64,000 nt of DNA from an uncultured Eubacteriales bacterium (GCA_934454125.1 CAKSFA010000006.1:19944-83943), one strand, 5' to 3'; positions 8,020 through 16,870 are shown, numbered from the stretch's first letter. Numbers and translations are program-made. The notes: generated by a model not told the origin, from the letters alone.

Positions 8020-10677
8020 TCACCGTTTGTTCCGTCTGTGACTGCTGTGTTTGCCAAACAATGCTTCCAATGCCGCACTGAGCAACTTTTCCGCTTCCAC
8101 CACCACCAGCGGTATGAGTGAAAGCCCTGCAACCATAGCCCATGCCAGCGATCCCATTTGTGCCGTTTTGAATACGGTCATCAGCGGCGGGAACAACAAC
8201 ACACTCAGTTGCAGTGCCATACAAACTGCGGCGGCAGCAGTCAACTTTCGGTTGCCAAATATCCCAATGCGCAGCAATGAGCGCTTCGATCGCACGTTAA
8301 ACGCATGTGCCACCTGAGAAAGACTCAGCACGGCAAATGCCATCGTTCTGCCTATGTATGGCTGTGCAGGGTCTGCATCAAACAACACCCGTCCAATCGA
8401 AAATGCCAGCAATGCCAGTGCACCAATCATACAGCCTTCCACTGCAATGTGATATCCCATACCGCCGCCAAACAGCCCTTTTTTGTGTGACTGTGGCCTG
8501 CGCTGCATAATATCCGGCGCAATCGGTTCCACGCCAAGCGCCAATGCCGGCAGAGAGTCGGTCACCAAGTTCACCCACAACAACTGAATCGCCAGTAGCG
8601 GGCTTGGCATGCCAAACACAAATGCTGCCAAAATTGTCATGATTTCGCCGATATTGCAAGAGATTAAAAAATGAATGGTTCTGCGAATGTTTTCATAAAT
8701 CCCGCGCCCTTCGCGCACCGCTGCCACGATCGTTGAAAAATTGTCATCGGTCAAAATCAAATCAGATGCACCTTTGGCAACCTCTGTGCCACCACGCCCC
8801 ATTGCACAGCCAATATCAGCAGCCTTGAGCGCAGGCGCATCGTTTACTCCGTCTCCGGTCATGGCTACAATATCGCCGCTTGCCTGTAGTGCTTTTACGA
8901 TCCGCACTTTATGCGCAGGGGAGACGCGGGCATATACATTGCACTGCCGAATCTTCTGTTCAAATTCCTGCTTTTCCATCCGATCCAACTGTATTCCGGT
9001 CAGTGTGGTGTCGCCGTCCTCCAAAATACCGAGTTCTTTCCCCACAGCTGCTGCCGTTGCAGCATGGTCTCCCGTAATCATCACCGGTCGAATTCCCGCC
9101 TGTTTGCATAGCGCTACAGCTTCCTTTGCTTCGGGTCTTGGCGGGTCCATCATGCCAATCAGCCCGCAAAAAATCAGATTTTGCTCCAAATCATGCTCTC
9201 TTGCCGGCAAGCGATCCGTATCATAATATGCCACACCCAACACGCGCAGGCTACGCGTGGCCATTCCACTGTTATTTGCCAAAATACGGCTCTTGATTGC
9301 GCCGGTCATCGTTTGCACACCGCCCTGCACCATCACGTTGCTGCAAAGTGGCAACAGCAAATCCGGTGCCCCTTTGGTAATCACACGATACCCGCTCTGC
9401 GTCCGGTGCACCGTTGTCATCCGTTTGCGCTCCGAGGTAAACGGCAACTCCCGCACACGCGGGTATTTTTGCTCCAGATTTTCCTTGCTGCTTTGTGTGG
9501 CGCTTACCAGTGCAGCCTCTGTGGGGTCTCCATTCACGCGTGTTCCATTTACGGTGCAGTTATTGCACAATGTGCCCAGCTCCAGCAAAAATTGTGCCTG
9601 TGTGCTGTCTGTTGGCAGGGCAGAGGCACCGTCGGCCAGTTCCGTTACGGTCATTTTATTTTGAGTCAGTGTTCCTGTTTTATCCGAGCAAATCACCGTT
9701 GCACCGCCCAGCGTTTCAACTGCCGGCAGCCGTCGAATAATTGCTCGGTTTGCTGCCATGCGTTTTACACCCATTGCCAGCACAATCGTCACAATCACCG
9801 GCAACCCTTCCGGTATCGCCGCCACCGCCAGACTGATCGCGATCATAAACATTTCCAATGGTACGATTTGTTGCACTAACCCCAACACAAAAATTATTCC
9901 ACAAATCAAAAGTGCTCCAATACCCAGCACTTTTCCGGTTTTGGCCAACTGGCGTTGTAGAGGTGTCTGAGGTGTTTCCTGGCTGTGTATCATTCGTGCG
10001 ATTTTGCCCACTTCTGTTTGCATTGCGGTTTCCACCACAATGCCCTTGCCTCTGCCGGCAGTCACGCTGCTGCCGCAAAACAGCATGTTGGTGCGATCTC
10101 CCAGCGGTGTGTCTGGTGAGAATAAGCCCTGCTCATCCTTTTCCACCGGGGCAGATTCCCCGGTCAGCGCAGCTTCTTCCGCTTTCAGTCCGTGTGTTTC
10201 CAACAGCCGCAAGTCTGCCGGAGCAATGTCACCGGCCTCCAGCAGCACAATATCTCCCGGTACCAAACCTACTGATTCCACGCGTAATTGTCTGCCGCCG
10301 CGCAGCACAGTTGCTTGAGGGGCAGACAGCTTTTTCAGTGCATCAATGGCCTTTTCTGCCCGGCTTTCCTGAATTACACCTGTCAGCGCGTTAATCACCA
10401 CAATCACCAAAATGATAATCGCATCCACAAAATCATAATCTCCCCGCACCAGCGATGTCACAAATGAAATTCCGGCCGCTGCCAGCAGAATCAATACCAT
10501 AAAATCTGAAAACTGTGCCAAAAACCGTCCCCAAAATCCACGTTTTTTCCGTTGCTCCAGCTCATTTGGACCATACTGCTCCAGTCGTTGTTTTGTCTGT
10601 TGTCCGCTCAGTCCATTGTCCCGGTCACTTTCTAGCTTGTTGATGCATTCCTGCTGCGGTATGCTTTGCCAATCCAT
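8020..10677 (-). CDS. P-type calcium-transporting ATPase
   Basis: An 885-residue P2-type cation ATPase like the SERCA/PMCA-related bacterial pumps (B. subtilis YloB, Listeria LMCA1). Visible in order: actuator motif TGES (about 170), the membrane-helix-4 motif PEGLPVIVT, the phosphorylation site SDKTGTLTQNKM (Asp at about 330), the nucleotide-binding stretch KGAPD, the hinge TGDGVNDAPALK, and six C-terminal membrane segments. The PEGLP motif and overall layout favour Ca2+ export. ATG at 10677 is chosen because GGAGGGG lies 6 nt ahead of it; the in-frame ATG at 10692 sits upstream of this ribosome site. It appears to be transcribed alone. Confidence 0.9.
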   Translation of the reverse strand: MDWQSIPQQECINKLESDRDNGLSGQQTKQRLEQYGPNELEQRKKRGFWGRFLAQFSDFMVLILLAAAGISFVTSLVRGDYDFVDAIIILVIVVINALTGVIQESRAEKAIDALKKLSAPQATVLRGGRQLRVESVGLVPGDIVLLEAGDIAPADLRLLETHGLKAEEAALTGESAPVEKDEQGLFSPDTPLGDRTNMLFCGSSVTAGRGKGIVVETAMQTEVGKIARMIHSQETPQTPLQRQLAKTGKVLGIGALLICGIIFVLGLVQQIVPLEMFMIAISLAVAAIPEGLPVIVTIVLAMGVKRMAANRAIIRRLPAVETLGGATVICSDKTGTLTQNKMTVTELADGASALPTDSTQAQFLLELGTLCNNCTVNGTRVNGDPTEAALVSATQSSKENLEQKYPRVRELPFTSERKRMTTVHRTQSGYRVITKGAPDLLLPLCSNVMVQGGVQTMTGAIKSRILANNSGMATRSLRVLGVAYYDTDRLPAREHDLEQNLIFCGLIGMMDPPRPEAKEAVALCKQAGIRPVMITGDHAATAAAVGKELGILEDGDTTLTGIQLDRMEKQEFEQKIRQCNVYARVSPAHKVRIVKALQASGDIVAMTGDGVNDAPALKAADIGCAMGRGGTEVAKGASDLILTDDNFSTIVAAVREGRGIYENIRRTIHFLISCNIGEIMTILAAFVFGMPSPLLAIQLLWVNLVTDSLPALALGVEPIAPDIMQRRPQSHKKGLFGGGMGYHIAVEGCMIGALALLAFSIGRVLFDADPAQPYIGRTMAFAVLSLSQVAHAFNVRSKRSLLRIGIFGNRKLTAAAAVCMALQLSVLLFPPLMTVFKTAQMGSLAWAMVAGLSLIPLVVVEAEKLLSAALEALFGKHSSHRRNKR

Positions 10678-10764
10678 GCACAACCCCTCCATGCTTTTCC
10701 TGTATTTTCACATATATGTCCGCTGCCATCAGTTTAGAAGCATAGATTTATCCACATGTTTGCA

Positions 10765-10796
10765 CAAAAAAATCTCCGCCGATATGGCAGAGATTT
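10765..10796 (-). terminator. Terminator of the flippase-like gene
   Basis: AAATCTCTGCC (minus) pairs with GGCGGAGATTT with one mismatch, followed by a T-run on the minus strand. Confidence 0.8.
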
Positions 10797-10799
10797 CTG

Positions 10800-11915
10800 T
10801 TATAATTCTAATTTCTTGCTTTCCAGTTCACGCGATTTCCGGTCGGCTTCCAGCTCCGCTTTCGACCGTTCCCGGTACAGTGTGCGTTGCGGTATCCGCT
10901 TTACAATAATCACAAACGCCAACCCGCCGATGATATTGAAATAATACGTCACCACGCGCCAGATAAATAAAGCCGGCAAAATTAACTCGTTTCCAAAAAA
11001 TGTTCCAAAAAACAGATAGAAACTGCCCTCCGCACCACCAGAAGCACCCGGCAGCGGAATAAAAGCCGAAACCATGTTTACAAAGGCCTGCGCACCTAGC
11101 ATATCAAATACATCCGCGCCGCGCAGCCCAAAGCTGCGAAAAATCAAATACGGTATCATGCAGGCCACAAAAATTTGTACCGCAGTAAAAAACACTGCAT
11201 TCAAATACACTTTTACCGATTTGCCCACCAGCTTTGTACTCTTATGAAAAATCGCAAATTCGCTATGTAGCTTATGATACCTTGCAAGCGGTTTTTTCAC
11301 CAGCCGTATCCGATACAGCATCTTCAAAATCACCCGCAGGCATTTGTCCGTTGCTTTTTCGTTTACTGCAAAAAATAGCACCAACAGCACAAAGGTCAAA
11401 TTTGTTACCAAACCAATGATGGTCAAAAATGAAAAATTACTTACGCTGTTTTGAAAAAATGGTAATTTCCAAAATACCATCACCAGCGCAAACAGCACCA
11501 TCACAATTTGATACACCAGGCTTTTCACCGCAATAATCGAGCCTGCTCCGCCGGTGTCCATGCCCAGCTTTTTCATGTAATAGATCTGCATCGCCTGCCC
11601 GCCGGTTGCAAACGGCGTCAATGCACTGTAAAGCAACCCGATCATTCCCACAATCAGTGAATGTCGAAATTTCCATTGTGGATACACCTTTTTGCAAAAA
11701 AAGTGGAGAACAAGCGCTTCCAGCAACCAACCAACCGCTACTGCGGCAAACACCAGTAAAAACCATCCGATTTCCAGCTTGTCAGAAATGCGCTGCATTG
11801 CGGCTATGCCGTCGGTCGTAATAAAAAAATACACCAAAACGCCAATCGAAACTGCAATCGTCACCACTGCAAACAAATTCTTTTTGATTATGCCCCAAAC
11901 GTTGCCAGCTGCCAT
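10800..11915 (-). CDS. Lysylphosphatidylglycerol synthetase/flippase-like membrane protein (UPF0104)
   Basis: A 371-residue protein with about eight hydrophobic segments, matching the UPF0104/YbhN family that is related to the flippase half of MprF. Recognisable elements are TPFATGGQAMQIYYMKKLG (about residues 100-118) and IPLPGASGGAEGSFYLFF (about 290-307), the glycine-rich motif typical of the family. No lysyl-transferase domain is present, so it would not by itself make aminoacyl lipids. ATG at 11915 is used because AAAGGCGG lies just upstream; the ATG at 11936 has no ribosome site. It has its own promoter and terminator. Function in lipid movement is inferred. Confidence 0.78.
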   Translation of the reverse strand: MAAGNVWGIIKKNLFAVVTIAVSIGVLVYFFITTDGIAAMQRISDKLEIGWFLLVFAAVAVGWLLEALVLHFFCKKVYPQWKFRHSLIVGMIGLLYSALTPFATGGQAMQIYYMKKLGMDTGGAGSIIAVKSLVYQIVMVLFALVMVFWKLPFFQNSVSNFSFLTIIGLVTNLTFVLLVLFFAVNEKATDKCLRVILKMLYRIRLVKKPLARYHKLHSEFAIFHKSTKLVGKSVKVYLNAVFFTAVQIFVACMIPYLIFRSFGLRGADVFDMLGAQAFVNMVSAFIPLPGASGGAEGSFYLFFGTFFGNELILPALFIWRVVTYYFNIIGGLAFVIIVKRIPQRTLYRERSKAELEADRKSRELESKKLEL

Positions 11916-11950
11916 TGCATTGCACCGCCTTTCCATTATTGTATCATTCT

Positions 11951-11979
11951 ATTATAGCGCAAAATAATCCAAGATACAA
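11951..11979 (-). promoter_or_regulatory. Predicted promoter of the flippase-like gene
   Basis: On the minus strand: TTGTAT at 11979-11974, 17-nt spacer, TATAAT at 11956-11951. Confidence 0.7.
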
Positions 11980-12480
11980 CCCTCATCTACCACGAGTCGT
12001 CTGGAAAAAACCGGCTCTTTTCGTCTGATTTACGTACCTTATACATTGTGCATCTCTTGTTTCCTGGCGGGTTTCTTTTGCAGCTGCAACAGCAGTCGTA
12101 TATGCCAATGTCCGGCAGAATATGGCTCACTCCGGCCATACCGGCAATAGTTGCGTCCCTTCCGATTGAAAGCGGCGTTGCATCTTTTCTGTACGCGAGC
12201 AGGTAAAGGCAAATCCCTGTTCCAACCGTTCCCGGCAAAAATAATGGGTATGTATTACCGCCAGCGTCGTTTTTTTGGCAAAACCGTTATTTTGGTACAT
12301 TTCTGGTGAAATACGCCGCTTACGAAAGCCAGGCATTGGTTGCATAACGTTTTATAATGCGATTCCCCTTTGTAGTTCCATTCCGATTTTTGTTCTGTTT
12401 CCTACTGTAGCATATTGCAAAATAAAATACCACCTCTGTCAAAAAGCGCAGGCACATTGGCCCGCGCTCCTCTGTTCTGA
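11980..12480. other. Gene-poor stretch, possible eroded reading frame on the minus strand
   Basis: No gene is recognised here. On the minus strand two overlapping short frames (12345-12127, 72 codons; 12238-11987, 83 codons) run into one another in different phases. The first contains KKTTLAVIHTHYF and the second SIGRDATIAGMAGVSHILPD, then a Cys-rich stretch, so together they could be the remains of one frameshifted gene. Neither has a convincing ribosome site or a family I recognise. It may equally be non-coding DNA. Confidence 0.3.
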
Positions 12481-13092
12481 TTATTTTTGTGATTTTCCTC
12501 TGTCAAATTCCGGGTTAAAGGCAAAAAAGTTCTTTTCATCCAGTCGGTCGGTTGCAATGCGCAGTGCCTCGCCAAACCGTTGATAGTGCACAATCTCCCG
12601 CTCCCGCAAAAATCGAATCGGGTCAGCCACGTCCCGGTCATCGCAATAGCGCAGAATATTGTCATACGTCGTTCTTGCCTTCTGCTCGGCCGCCAGATCC
12701 TCGTGTAAGTCTGTCAGTGCATCGCCCGTTACTGCCAGGCTACCCGCTGAAAATGGCGCTCCGTTTGCATCTGCCGGGTAAATACCCGTGGTATGGTCGA
12801 TAAAATAGGCATCAAAACCGGCCTTGCGAATCTCCTCCGGTGTCAATCCTCTGGTCAGTTGATACACAATGGTGCTCACCATCTCCAAATGTGCCAGTTC
12901 TTCCGTGCCAATATCCGTCAAAATTGCCTTCACTTCCGGGTACGGCATCGTATACCGCTGGCTCAAATACCGCAGCGAAGCTCCCAACTCGCCGTGCGGT
13001 CCGCCATACTGCGCCAGAATAATTTTTGCAAGTCCGGCATTGGGCGTTTTGATTTTTACCGGGTACTGCAAACGCTTTTCATAAATCCACAT
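12481..13092 (-). CDS. cotJC: Spore coat protein CotJC (manganese catalase family)
   Basis: A 203-residue ferritin-like four-helix protein of the manganese-catalase family, matching CotJC, a component of the spore coat or of the mother cell during sporulation. The metal-binding pattern is visible as GGPHGELGASLRYLSQR, then GTEELAHLEMV (Glu/His ligands) and LAAEQKARTTYDNILR, then REREIVHYQRFGEAL. ATG at 13092 with GGAGG upstream gives the family-standard start MWIYEKRLQYPVKI. It starts 1 nt after the cotJB stop, so translation is probably coupled. Catalase activity is inferred from family ligands, not shown. Confidence 0.93.
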   Translation of the reverse strand: MWIYEKRLQYPVKIKTPNAGLAKIILAQYGGPHGELGASLRYLSQRYTMPYPEVKAILTDIGTEELAHLEMVSTIVYQLTRGLTPEEIRKAGFDAYFIDHTTGIYPADANGAPFSAGSLAVTGDALTDLHEDLAAEQKARTTYDNILRYCDDRDVADPIRFLREREIVHYQRFGEALRIATDRLDEKNFFAFNPEFDRGKSQK

Positions 13093-13093
13093 A

Positions 13094-13345
13094 TCAGTTT
13101 GCCTCCGTTTCCCAAGGCCAAGGCCCGGTAATCCAAGCCCAGCGGCTGGTCTGGCTGCTCGTTTCGTGCAGCGGTCCATATTGCTCCTCATACTGTGCGC
13201 GCAGCTCTGCAGCCTTTGCACGCACCTCTTTCAGGCGCTTTGCCGCCTCCGTGTTATTCGGGTGCGTATCCAAAAAGATATGCAACTCCCAGGCAGAAAA
13301 CTCATACGCATTGATTTGTCGCATCAACCGTTCCTGCTCACTCAT
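13094..13345 (-). CDS. cotJB: Spore coat protein CotJB
   Basis: An 83-residue protein of the CotJB family. The helical N-terminal part RLMRQINAYEFSAWELHIFL followed by DTHPNN and the Tyr/Glu-rich middle are typical of the family, and so is the C-terminal WAWITGPWPWE. It overlaps the cotJA stop by 4 nt (ATGA) and precedes cotJC, giving the standard cotJA-cotJB-cotJC order. In B. subtilis these proteins depend on one another for assembly into the coat. Confidence 0.93.
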   Translation of the reverse strand: MSEQERLMRQINAYEFSAWELHIFLDTHPNNTEAAKRLKEVRAKAAELRAQYEEQYGPLHETSSQTSRWAWITGPWPWETEAN

Positions 13346-13539
13346 CGCATGCCCCTCCTGTCTGCACCCAAAAACGGCTTATTCAATTCCGGAAAAATCG
13401 TGCCATTTTCAAATCCTTCCATTGCGTCATATACCGTTTCATACTGCTGAAACGGCACATAAGCCATCGCTTCTACAACAACGGCGGGCAGCGGCGTTAT
13501 CTGCATGTTTTGTGCGCATTTTTGCTCCTGTTCTCTCAA
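13342..13539 (-). CDS. cotJA: Spore coat associated protein CotJA
   Basis: A 65-residue protein of the CotJA family. The core AMAYVPFQQYETVYDAMEGF and the end GTIFPELNKPFLG are the diagnostic CotJA features. The frame starts at a TTG (13539) placed after AAAGGAGAGG; no better ATG is present, as the Met at residue 11 lacks a ribosome site. First gene of the cotJABC operon. The short upstream space (13545-13612) must hold its promoter, presumably for a sporulation sigma factor; no clear sigma-E consensus could be fixed. Confidence 0.9.
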   Translation of the reverse strand: MREQEQKCAQNMQITPLPAVVVEAMAYVPFQQYETVYDAMEGFENGTIFPELNKPFLGADRRGMR

Positions 13540-13614
13540 ACTCAGCCTCTCCTTTCAGTGTAGCTTATCCATACTATGACAACCTCTGCTGCAAGGTTCC
13601 GCTGAAAGGAGTGC

Positions 13615-13646
13615 AAAAAAAGCGGCAGCAAATTGCCAACCGCTTG
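13615..13646 (-). terminator. Terminator of the nicotinate phosphoribosyltransferase gene
   Basis: On the minus strand AAGCGG...CCGCTT with a partly paired interior (TTGGCAA/TTGCTG), followed by TTTTTTT. It separates pncB from the cotJ operon. Confidence 0.7.
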
Positions 13647-13651
13647 TTTGA

Positions 13652-15112
13652 TTATTTTCCGCTATGTTTGCGCAGCAGCTCCGATTTGATATCCCATAGC
13701 TGTTGAGAAAGATCCACATAATATTTATGCGGGTGATCAAAGCGCAGCATCTCCGGCCACAGTGTCTCCACCTGCGCTTTGCAATATTGCTGAATCTCCT
13801 GCAGGCTCCGCGTTTTGCTCACATTTTTTCCATTTGCAAAAATCTGCTCTCGCAGCGGCATGGCATAAAACGGCTCCACTGTCTTGCGCTTCCAGGTATT
13901 CACCGGGTCAAACAGGGTATAGGGGAGATGCTCGTCAATCACCTCGTCAAACAAGGTCACCACGTCTGCAATCGCCTTGCCGCTGGCCTTGTCATACAGC
14001 CGCCACAAATTTTTAAAGCATGGCGTTGTGATCTTTGCAGTATTTTCACTCACCTTAATTTTCGGCACGATCACGCCATGTTCATCCTCCATACCCGCCA
14101 GCTTATAAACTCCGCCAAATACCGGCTCTGAAGACGACGTGATCATGCGTTCGCCAACGCCAAAACTGTCAGCGCACGCACCCTCTGTTAAAATTTCCTT
14201 GATGGTAAATTCGTCCAGCGAGTTCGAAACACAAATATTGCAGTCTGCAAACCCTGCCTCGTCCAGCATTTTGCGTGCCTTTTTCGTCAGATACGTAATA
14301 TCCCCGCTGTCAATGCGAATCCCTGCCGGCCGCAGTCCTTTTGGCAGCAACTCCTCCCGAAATACCTTAATGGCATTGGGAATACCGCTGTGTAGCACAT
14401 TATAAGTGTCTACCAGCAGCAGGCAGTTCTGCGGGTATGTCCGTGCATAAGCGCGAAACGCCTCCAGCTCGCTGTCAAACATCTGCACCCAGCTGTGTGC
14501 CATCGTGCCCACTGCCGGTATGCCAAACTCCTTTGCACACAGCGTGCTTGCCGTTCCGCAGCACCCCCCGATAAATGCTGCCCGAGCGCCGTAAAATGCG
14601 CCGTCAAAGCCCTGTGCCCGCCGTGCTCCAAATTCCATCACAGGCCGCCCCTGCGCAGCACGCACGATGCGGTTTGCCTTGGTGGCAATCAGGCTCTGGT
14701 GGTTGATGGTCAGCAGCAGCATTGTTTCAATCAGCTGTGCCTGCATGGCCGGTCCCCGCACCGTCACAATCGGCTCCATCGGAAAAATCGGCGTGCCCTC
14801 CGGCACTGCCCACACATCGCAGGCAAATTCAAATTCACGCAGATACGTCAAAAACGTCTCGTTGAACAGTCCGGTTTCCCGCAAAAATGCAATGTCTGCT
14901 TCACTAAAATGCAACTGATCCAAATAATCGACAACTTGTTCCACGCCCGCCATCAGAGCAAATCCGCCAGAATTGGGCACCTGTCGAAAAAACAGATCAA
15001 AATATGCCACCCGATCGCGATATCCACTGGTAAAATAGCCATTGGCCATCGTAATTTCATAAAAATCGGTCAGCATCGTCAAATTGGCTCGCAGGCCAGT
15101 ATCCTTTTTCAT
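13652..15112 (-). CDS. pncB: Nicotinate phosphoribosyltransferase
   Basis: A 486-residue enzyme that joins nicotinate to PRPP to form nicotinate mononucleotide, the first step of NAD salvage. Hallmarks are LTMLTDFYEITMANGYF near the N-terminus, EFGARRAQGFDGAFYGARAA at about 160-180, the active-site area GTMAHSWVQMF at about 207-217 and IRIDSGDITYLTKKARKMLD at about 265-285. ATG at 15112 with GAGGAG upstream is preferred over a TTG two codons earlier. It has its own promoter and terminator. The length and motifs match the bacterial PncB2-like form. Confidence 0.93.
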   Translation of the reverse strand: MKKDTGLRANLTMLTDFYEITMANGYFTSGYRDRVAYFDLFFRQVPNSGGFALMAGVEQVVDYLDQLHFSEADIAFLRETGLFNETFLTYLREFEFACDVWAVPEGTPIFPMEPIVTVRGPAMQAQLIETMLLLTINHQSLIATKANRIVRAAQGRPVMEFGARRAQGFDGAFYGARAAFIGGCCGTASTLCAKEFGIPAVGTMAHSWVQMFDSELEAFRAYARTYPQNCLLLVDTYNVLHSGIPNAIKVFREELLPKGLRPAGIRIDSGDITYLTKKARKMLDEAGFADCNICVSNSLDEFTIKEILTEGACADSFGVGERMITSSSEPVFGGVYKLAGMEDEHGVIVPKIKVSENTAKITTPCFKNLWRLYDKASGKAIADVVTLFDEVIDEHLPYTLFDPVNTWKRKTVEPFYAMPLREQIFANGKNVSKTRSLQEIQQYCKAQVETLWPEMLRFDHPHKYYVDLSQQLWDIKSELLRKHSGK

Positions 15113-15181
15113 GTGCAACTCCTCAAAAACAGCGTAGGCTCAAGCCCTGCGCCAAAACTGTCAAATCGTTCCATGTTGCAT

Positions 15182-15210
15182 ATTATAGCAAGAAAGAGCC
15201 GAAATAACAA
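15182..15210 (-). promoter_or_regulatory. Predicted promoter of pncB
   Basis: On the minus strand: TTGTTA at 15210-15205, 17-nt spacer, TATAAT at 15187-15182. Confidence 0.65.
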
Positions 15211-15252
15211 ACAAAAATTTCACTGCTGCATGCTGTCGTTTTGCATTTTTTA

Positions 15253-15281
15253 TTGCAGAAAACGAAAAAAAGGCGTATAAT
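15253..15281 (+). promoter_or_regulatory. Predicted promoter of the XRE-family regulator gene
   Basis: TTGCAG at 15253-15258, 17-nt spacer, TATAAT at 15276-15281. It is divergent from the pncB promoter. Confidence 0.65.
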
Positions 15282-15335
15282 AGCAACAAGTAATGCGGCG
15301 GCAGGCAGCCGCAATCGCGCGTAGGAGATGAATTT

Positions 15336-15584
15336 ATGAGATTACGCAAGCAAGCGCTTGGCAACCGCAACCTCATCGGCGCAAGAGTCGAGCTTGCCCG
15401 CAAAAACCGCGGCATGAAGCAAAAAGATTTGCTGGCCCAGCTTCAGGTCAATGGCATCGATATGAATGCTTCCGCGCTGTCCAAATTAGAAGGGCAGATC
15501 CGTTGCGTCACAGATTTCGAGCTGGCGGCTCTTTCACGAATTCTGGACGTTTCCGTCGAATGGCTTCTTGGCCTTGCGGAATGA
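15336..15584 (+). CDS. Small XRE-family helix-turn-helix protein
   Basis: An 82-residue protein made almost entirely of one Cro/C1-type helix-turn-helix domain: ARVELARKNRGMKQKDLLAQ, then ASALSKLEGQIR, then FELAALSRILDVSVEWLLG. The pattern is the usual five-helix XRE fold, with the recognition helix around residues 45-55. A TAGGAGATG ribosome site precedes the ATG and a strong terminator follows, so it forms a single-gene transcript. It is divergent from pncB but nothing in the sequence links it to NAD control; target unknown. Confidence 0.85.
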   Translation: MRLRKQALGNRNLIGARVELARKNRGMKQKDLLAQLQVNGIDMNASALSKLEGQIRCVTDFELAALSRILDVSVEWLLGLAE

Positions 15585-15586
15585 AC

Positions 15587-15625
15587 AAAATACCCTGTGC
15601 AGTTTGAGCACAGGGTATTTTTCTG
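15587..15625 (+). terminator. Terminator of the XRE-family gene
   Basis: Perfect stem AAAATACCCTGTGC / GCACAGGGTATTTT with a 7-nt loop. Confidence 0.9.
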
Positions 15626-15649
15626 TTAAAAATAGTTTCGCCAACAAAC

Positions 15650-15680
15650 CAAAAACCGTAGAACACAACGGTTCTACGGC
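15650..15680 (-). terminator. Terminator of the DUF3793-flavodoxin operon
   Basis: Perfect 9-bp stem CCGTAGAAC / GTTCTACGG followed by TTTTT on the minus strand. Confidence 0.8.
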
Positions 15681-15726
15681 CTTTAGCAGAAAAATGAATG
15701 TATGTTAATGTATCTCTTAAGCAAAT

Positions 15727-16155
15727 TTAAAAAGAAGCAAACCGTTTTCCAAGACTTTTGCAGGCCTGCAATCCTTCGTCATCCGGTGTCAGATTCACCG
15801 TTAAACCTGGTTCAAACAAAGACGCTCCACGGCTCTTCACGCGTTCGCCCCATGTTTCCATCCATTCGCCGCTTCCCCAGTCATAAGAGCCAAACAGCGC
15901 AACTTTTTTGCCCTGTAGCAGCTCTTCTGCCTGCTCAAAAAAGGGTGCAAATTCGCTGTCCTCCAACTCCTCATCACCCATCGAGGGGCAGCCAAATGCA
16001 ATCTTTGCATAGTCATTCACTTGCTCCGGTGAGCATTGGTCCACCGGCAAAACAGCGGCATTTCCGCCCGCTTCGGTGATGCCCTCGGCAATTGCATTTG
16101 CCATCATTTCGGTGTTTCCGGTGCCGCTCCAATAAATAATTGCAATCGTTTCCAT
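15727..16155 (-). CDS. Flavodoxin
   Basis: A 142-residue short-chain flavodoxin, an FMN-binding low-potential electron carrier. The phosphate loop is IYWSGTGNTEMMANA (residues 7-21) and the two aromatic-flanked loops for the isoalloxazine ring are around CPSMGDEELED and FGSYDWGSGEWM. It starts 3 nt after the stop of the DUF3793 gene, so the two are co-transcribed. Two RTTAGM-N4-GCTAAC operators at the operon promoter match the one before feoA, suggesting induction when iron is low, when flavodoxin commonly replaces ferredoxin. The iron response is inferred. Confidence 0.93.
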   Translation of the reverse strand: METIAIIYWSGTGNTEMMANAIAEGITEAGGNAAVLPVDQCSPEQVNDYAKIAFGCPSMGDEELEDSEFAPFFEQAEELLQGKKVALFGSYDWGSGEWMETWGERVKSRGASLFEPGLTVNLTPDDEGLQACKSLGKRFASF

Positions 16156-16158
16156 ATG

Positions 16159-16791
16159 TCATACGCTCCTGTTTTCAATTGTAAAATGTTCGCACAAACA
16201 ATGCAGCAAATCCCAGTTTTCACGTTGCAATGCATGCGATAATTGCTGTTTACATTGCTTATATTGCGCAAACAGCTGGCGACTTTGCATTTCATCGCCA
16301 TACACTTTCCAGCAGCCGCTGCATTTATAATTGCAGCCGTTGTTGGCAATAAAGCCCACCACGTCTTCCAGGGGATAACCCAGAAACACACCGATCTCAT
16401 GCGGAAAATGCGGTTCTTCTTGCAACCGCAGCGCCAAATGCTGCAACGCATCTTCCAAGTGTATCGCAGCGCCGTTTTCTGCATACAGCGGGTAGCCGTA
16501 AGAGAGCAAAAACGCACGGTTTTGCGGGCTGCACAGTGTGTTTACCAGCTTTGCTTTGTGATAAACCAGCAGCAACTGCTTGTCGTTGCATTGACACATC
16601 GGGTGCAAATACAGCCCCTTTGCATTCAGGCGTGCATTGTAAGCCGCAACCCAAGGTGCAAACGTTGCAAAACGAGGCACCGAAAGCAAATTTGCAGGTT
16701 TTGCACCCAGCAGTGCAGGTGCTGCATGCGTGGCAAGCAGGGTATTGAGCTCCTTTTGCGTAATCGGCAAATGCAACAACCTCCTCACCAC
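16159..16791 (-). CDS. DUF3793 family protein
   Basis: A 210-residue protein matching the DUF3793 family, for which no biochemical function is established. Its conserved end reads HEIGVFLGYPLEDVVGFIAN, then NGCNYKCSGCWKVYGDEMQS, with a CxxC pair plus a nearby Cys (CNYKCSGC) that could bind metal or a redox centre. The start is at ATG 16791; the sequence begins MVRRLLHLPITQKELNTLLA. It is the first gene of an operon with flavodoxin, behind a promoter carrying two iron-type operators, and faces the dtxR-feo block. A role in low-iron redox metabolism or metal/haem handling is plausible from context only. Confidence 0.8.
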   Translation of the reverse strand: MVRRLLHLPITQKELNTLLATHAAPALLGAKPANLLSVPRFATFAPWVAAYNARLNAKGLYLHPMCQCNDKQLLLVYHKAKLVNTLCSPQNRAFLLSYGYPLYAENGAAIHLEDALQHLALRLQEEPHFPHEIGVFLGYPLEDVVGFIANNGCNYKCSGCWKVYGDEMQSRQLFAQYKQCKQQLSHALQRENWDLLHCLCEHFTIENRSV

Positions 16792-16815
16792 AAAATCACC
16801 TGTATGCTTCGTGAA

Positions 16816-16830
16816 TTAGCTAAGGCTAAC
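16816..16830. promoter_or_regulatory. DtxR-type operator, site 2 upstream of DUF3793 gene
   Basis: ATTAGC-TAAG-GCTAAC (from 16815) is a 6-4-6 palindrome with one outer mismatch. It lies between the operon's +1 region and the DUF3793 start. Confidence 0.65.
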
Positions 16831-16870
16831 TCCGTGCGAAAAAAAGAAACTGCTCCGGTTTTTCCACAAA

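Noticed and set aside
9181..9879. Long plus-strand open frame (232 codons) opposite the calcium ATPase
   Set aside because: Antisense shadow of a GC-rich gene; Cys/His/Gln-rich composition without motifs.
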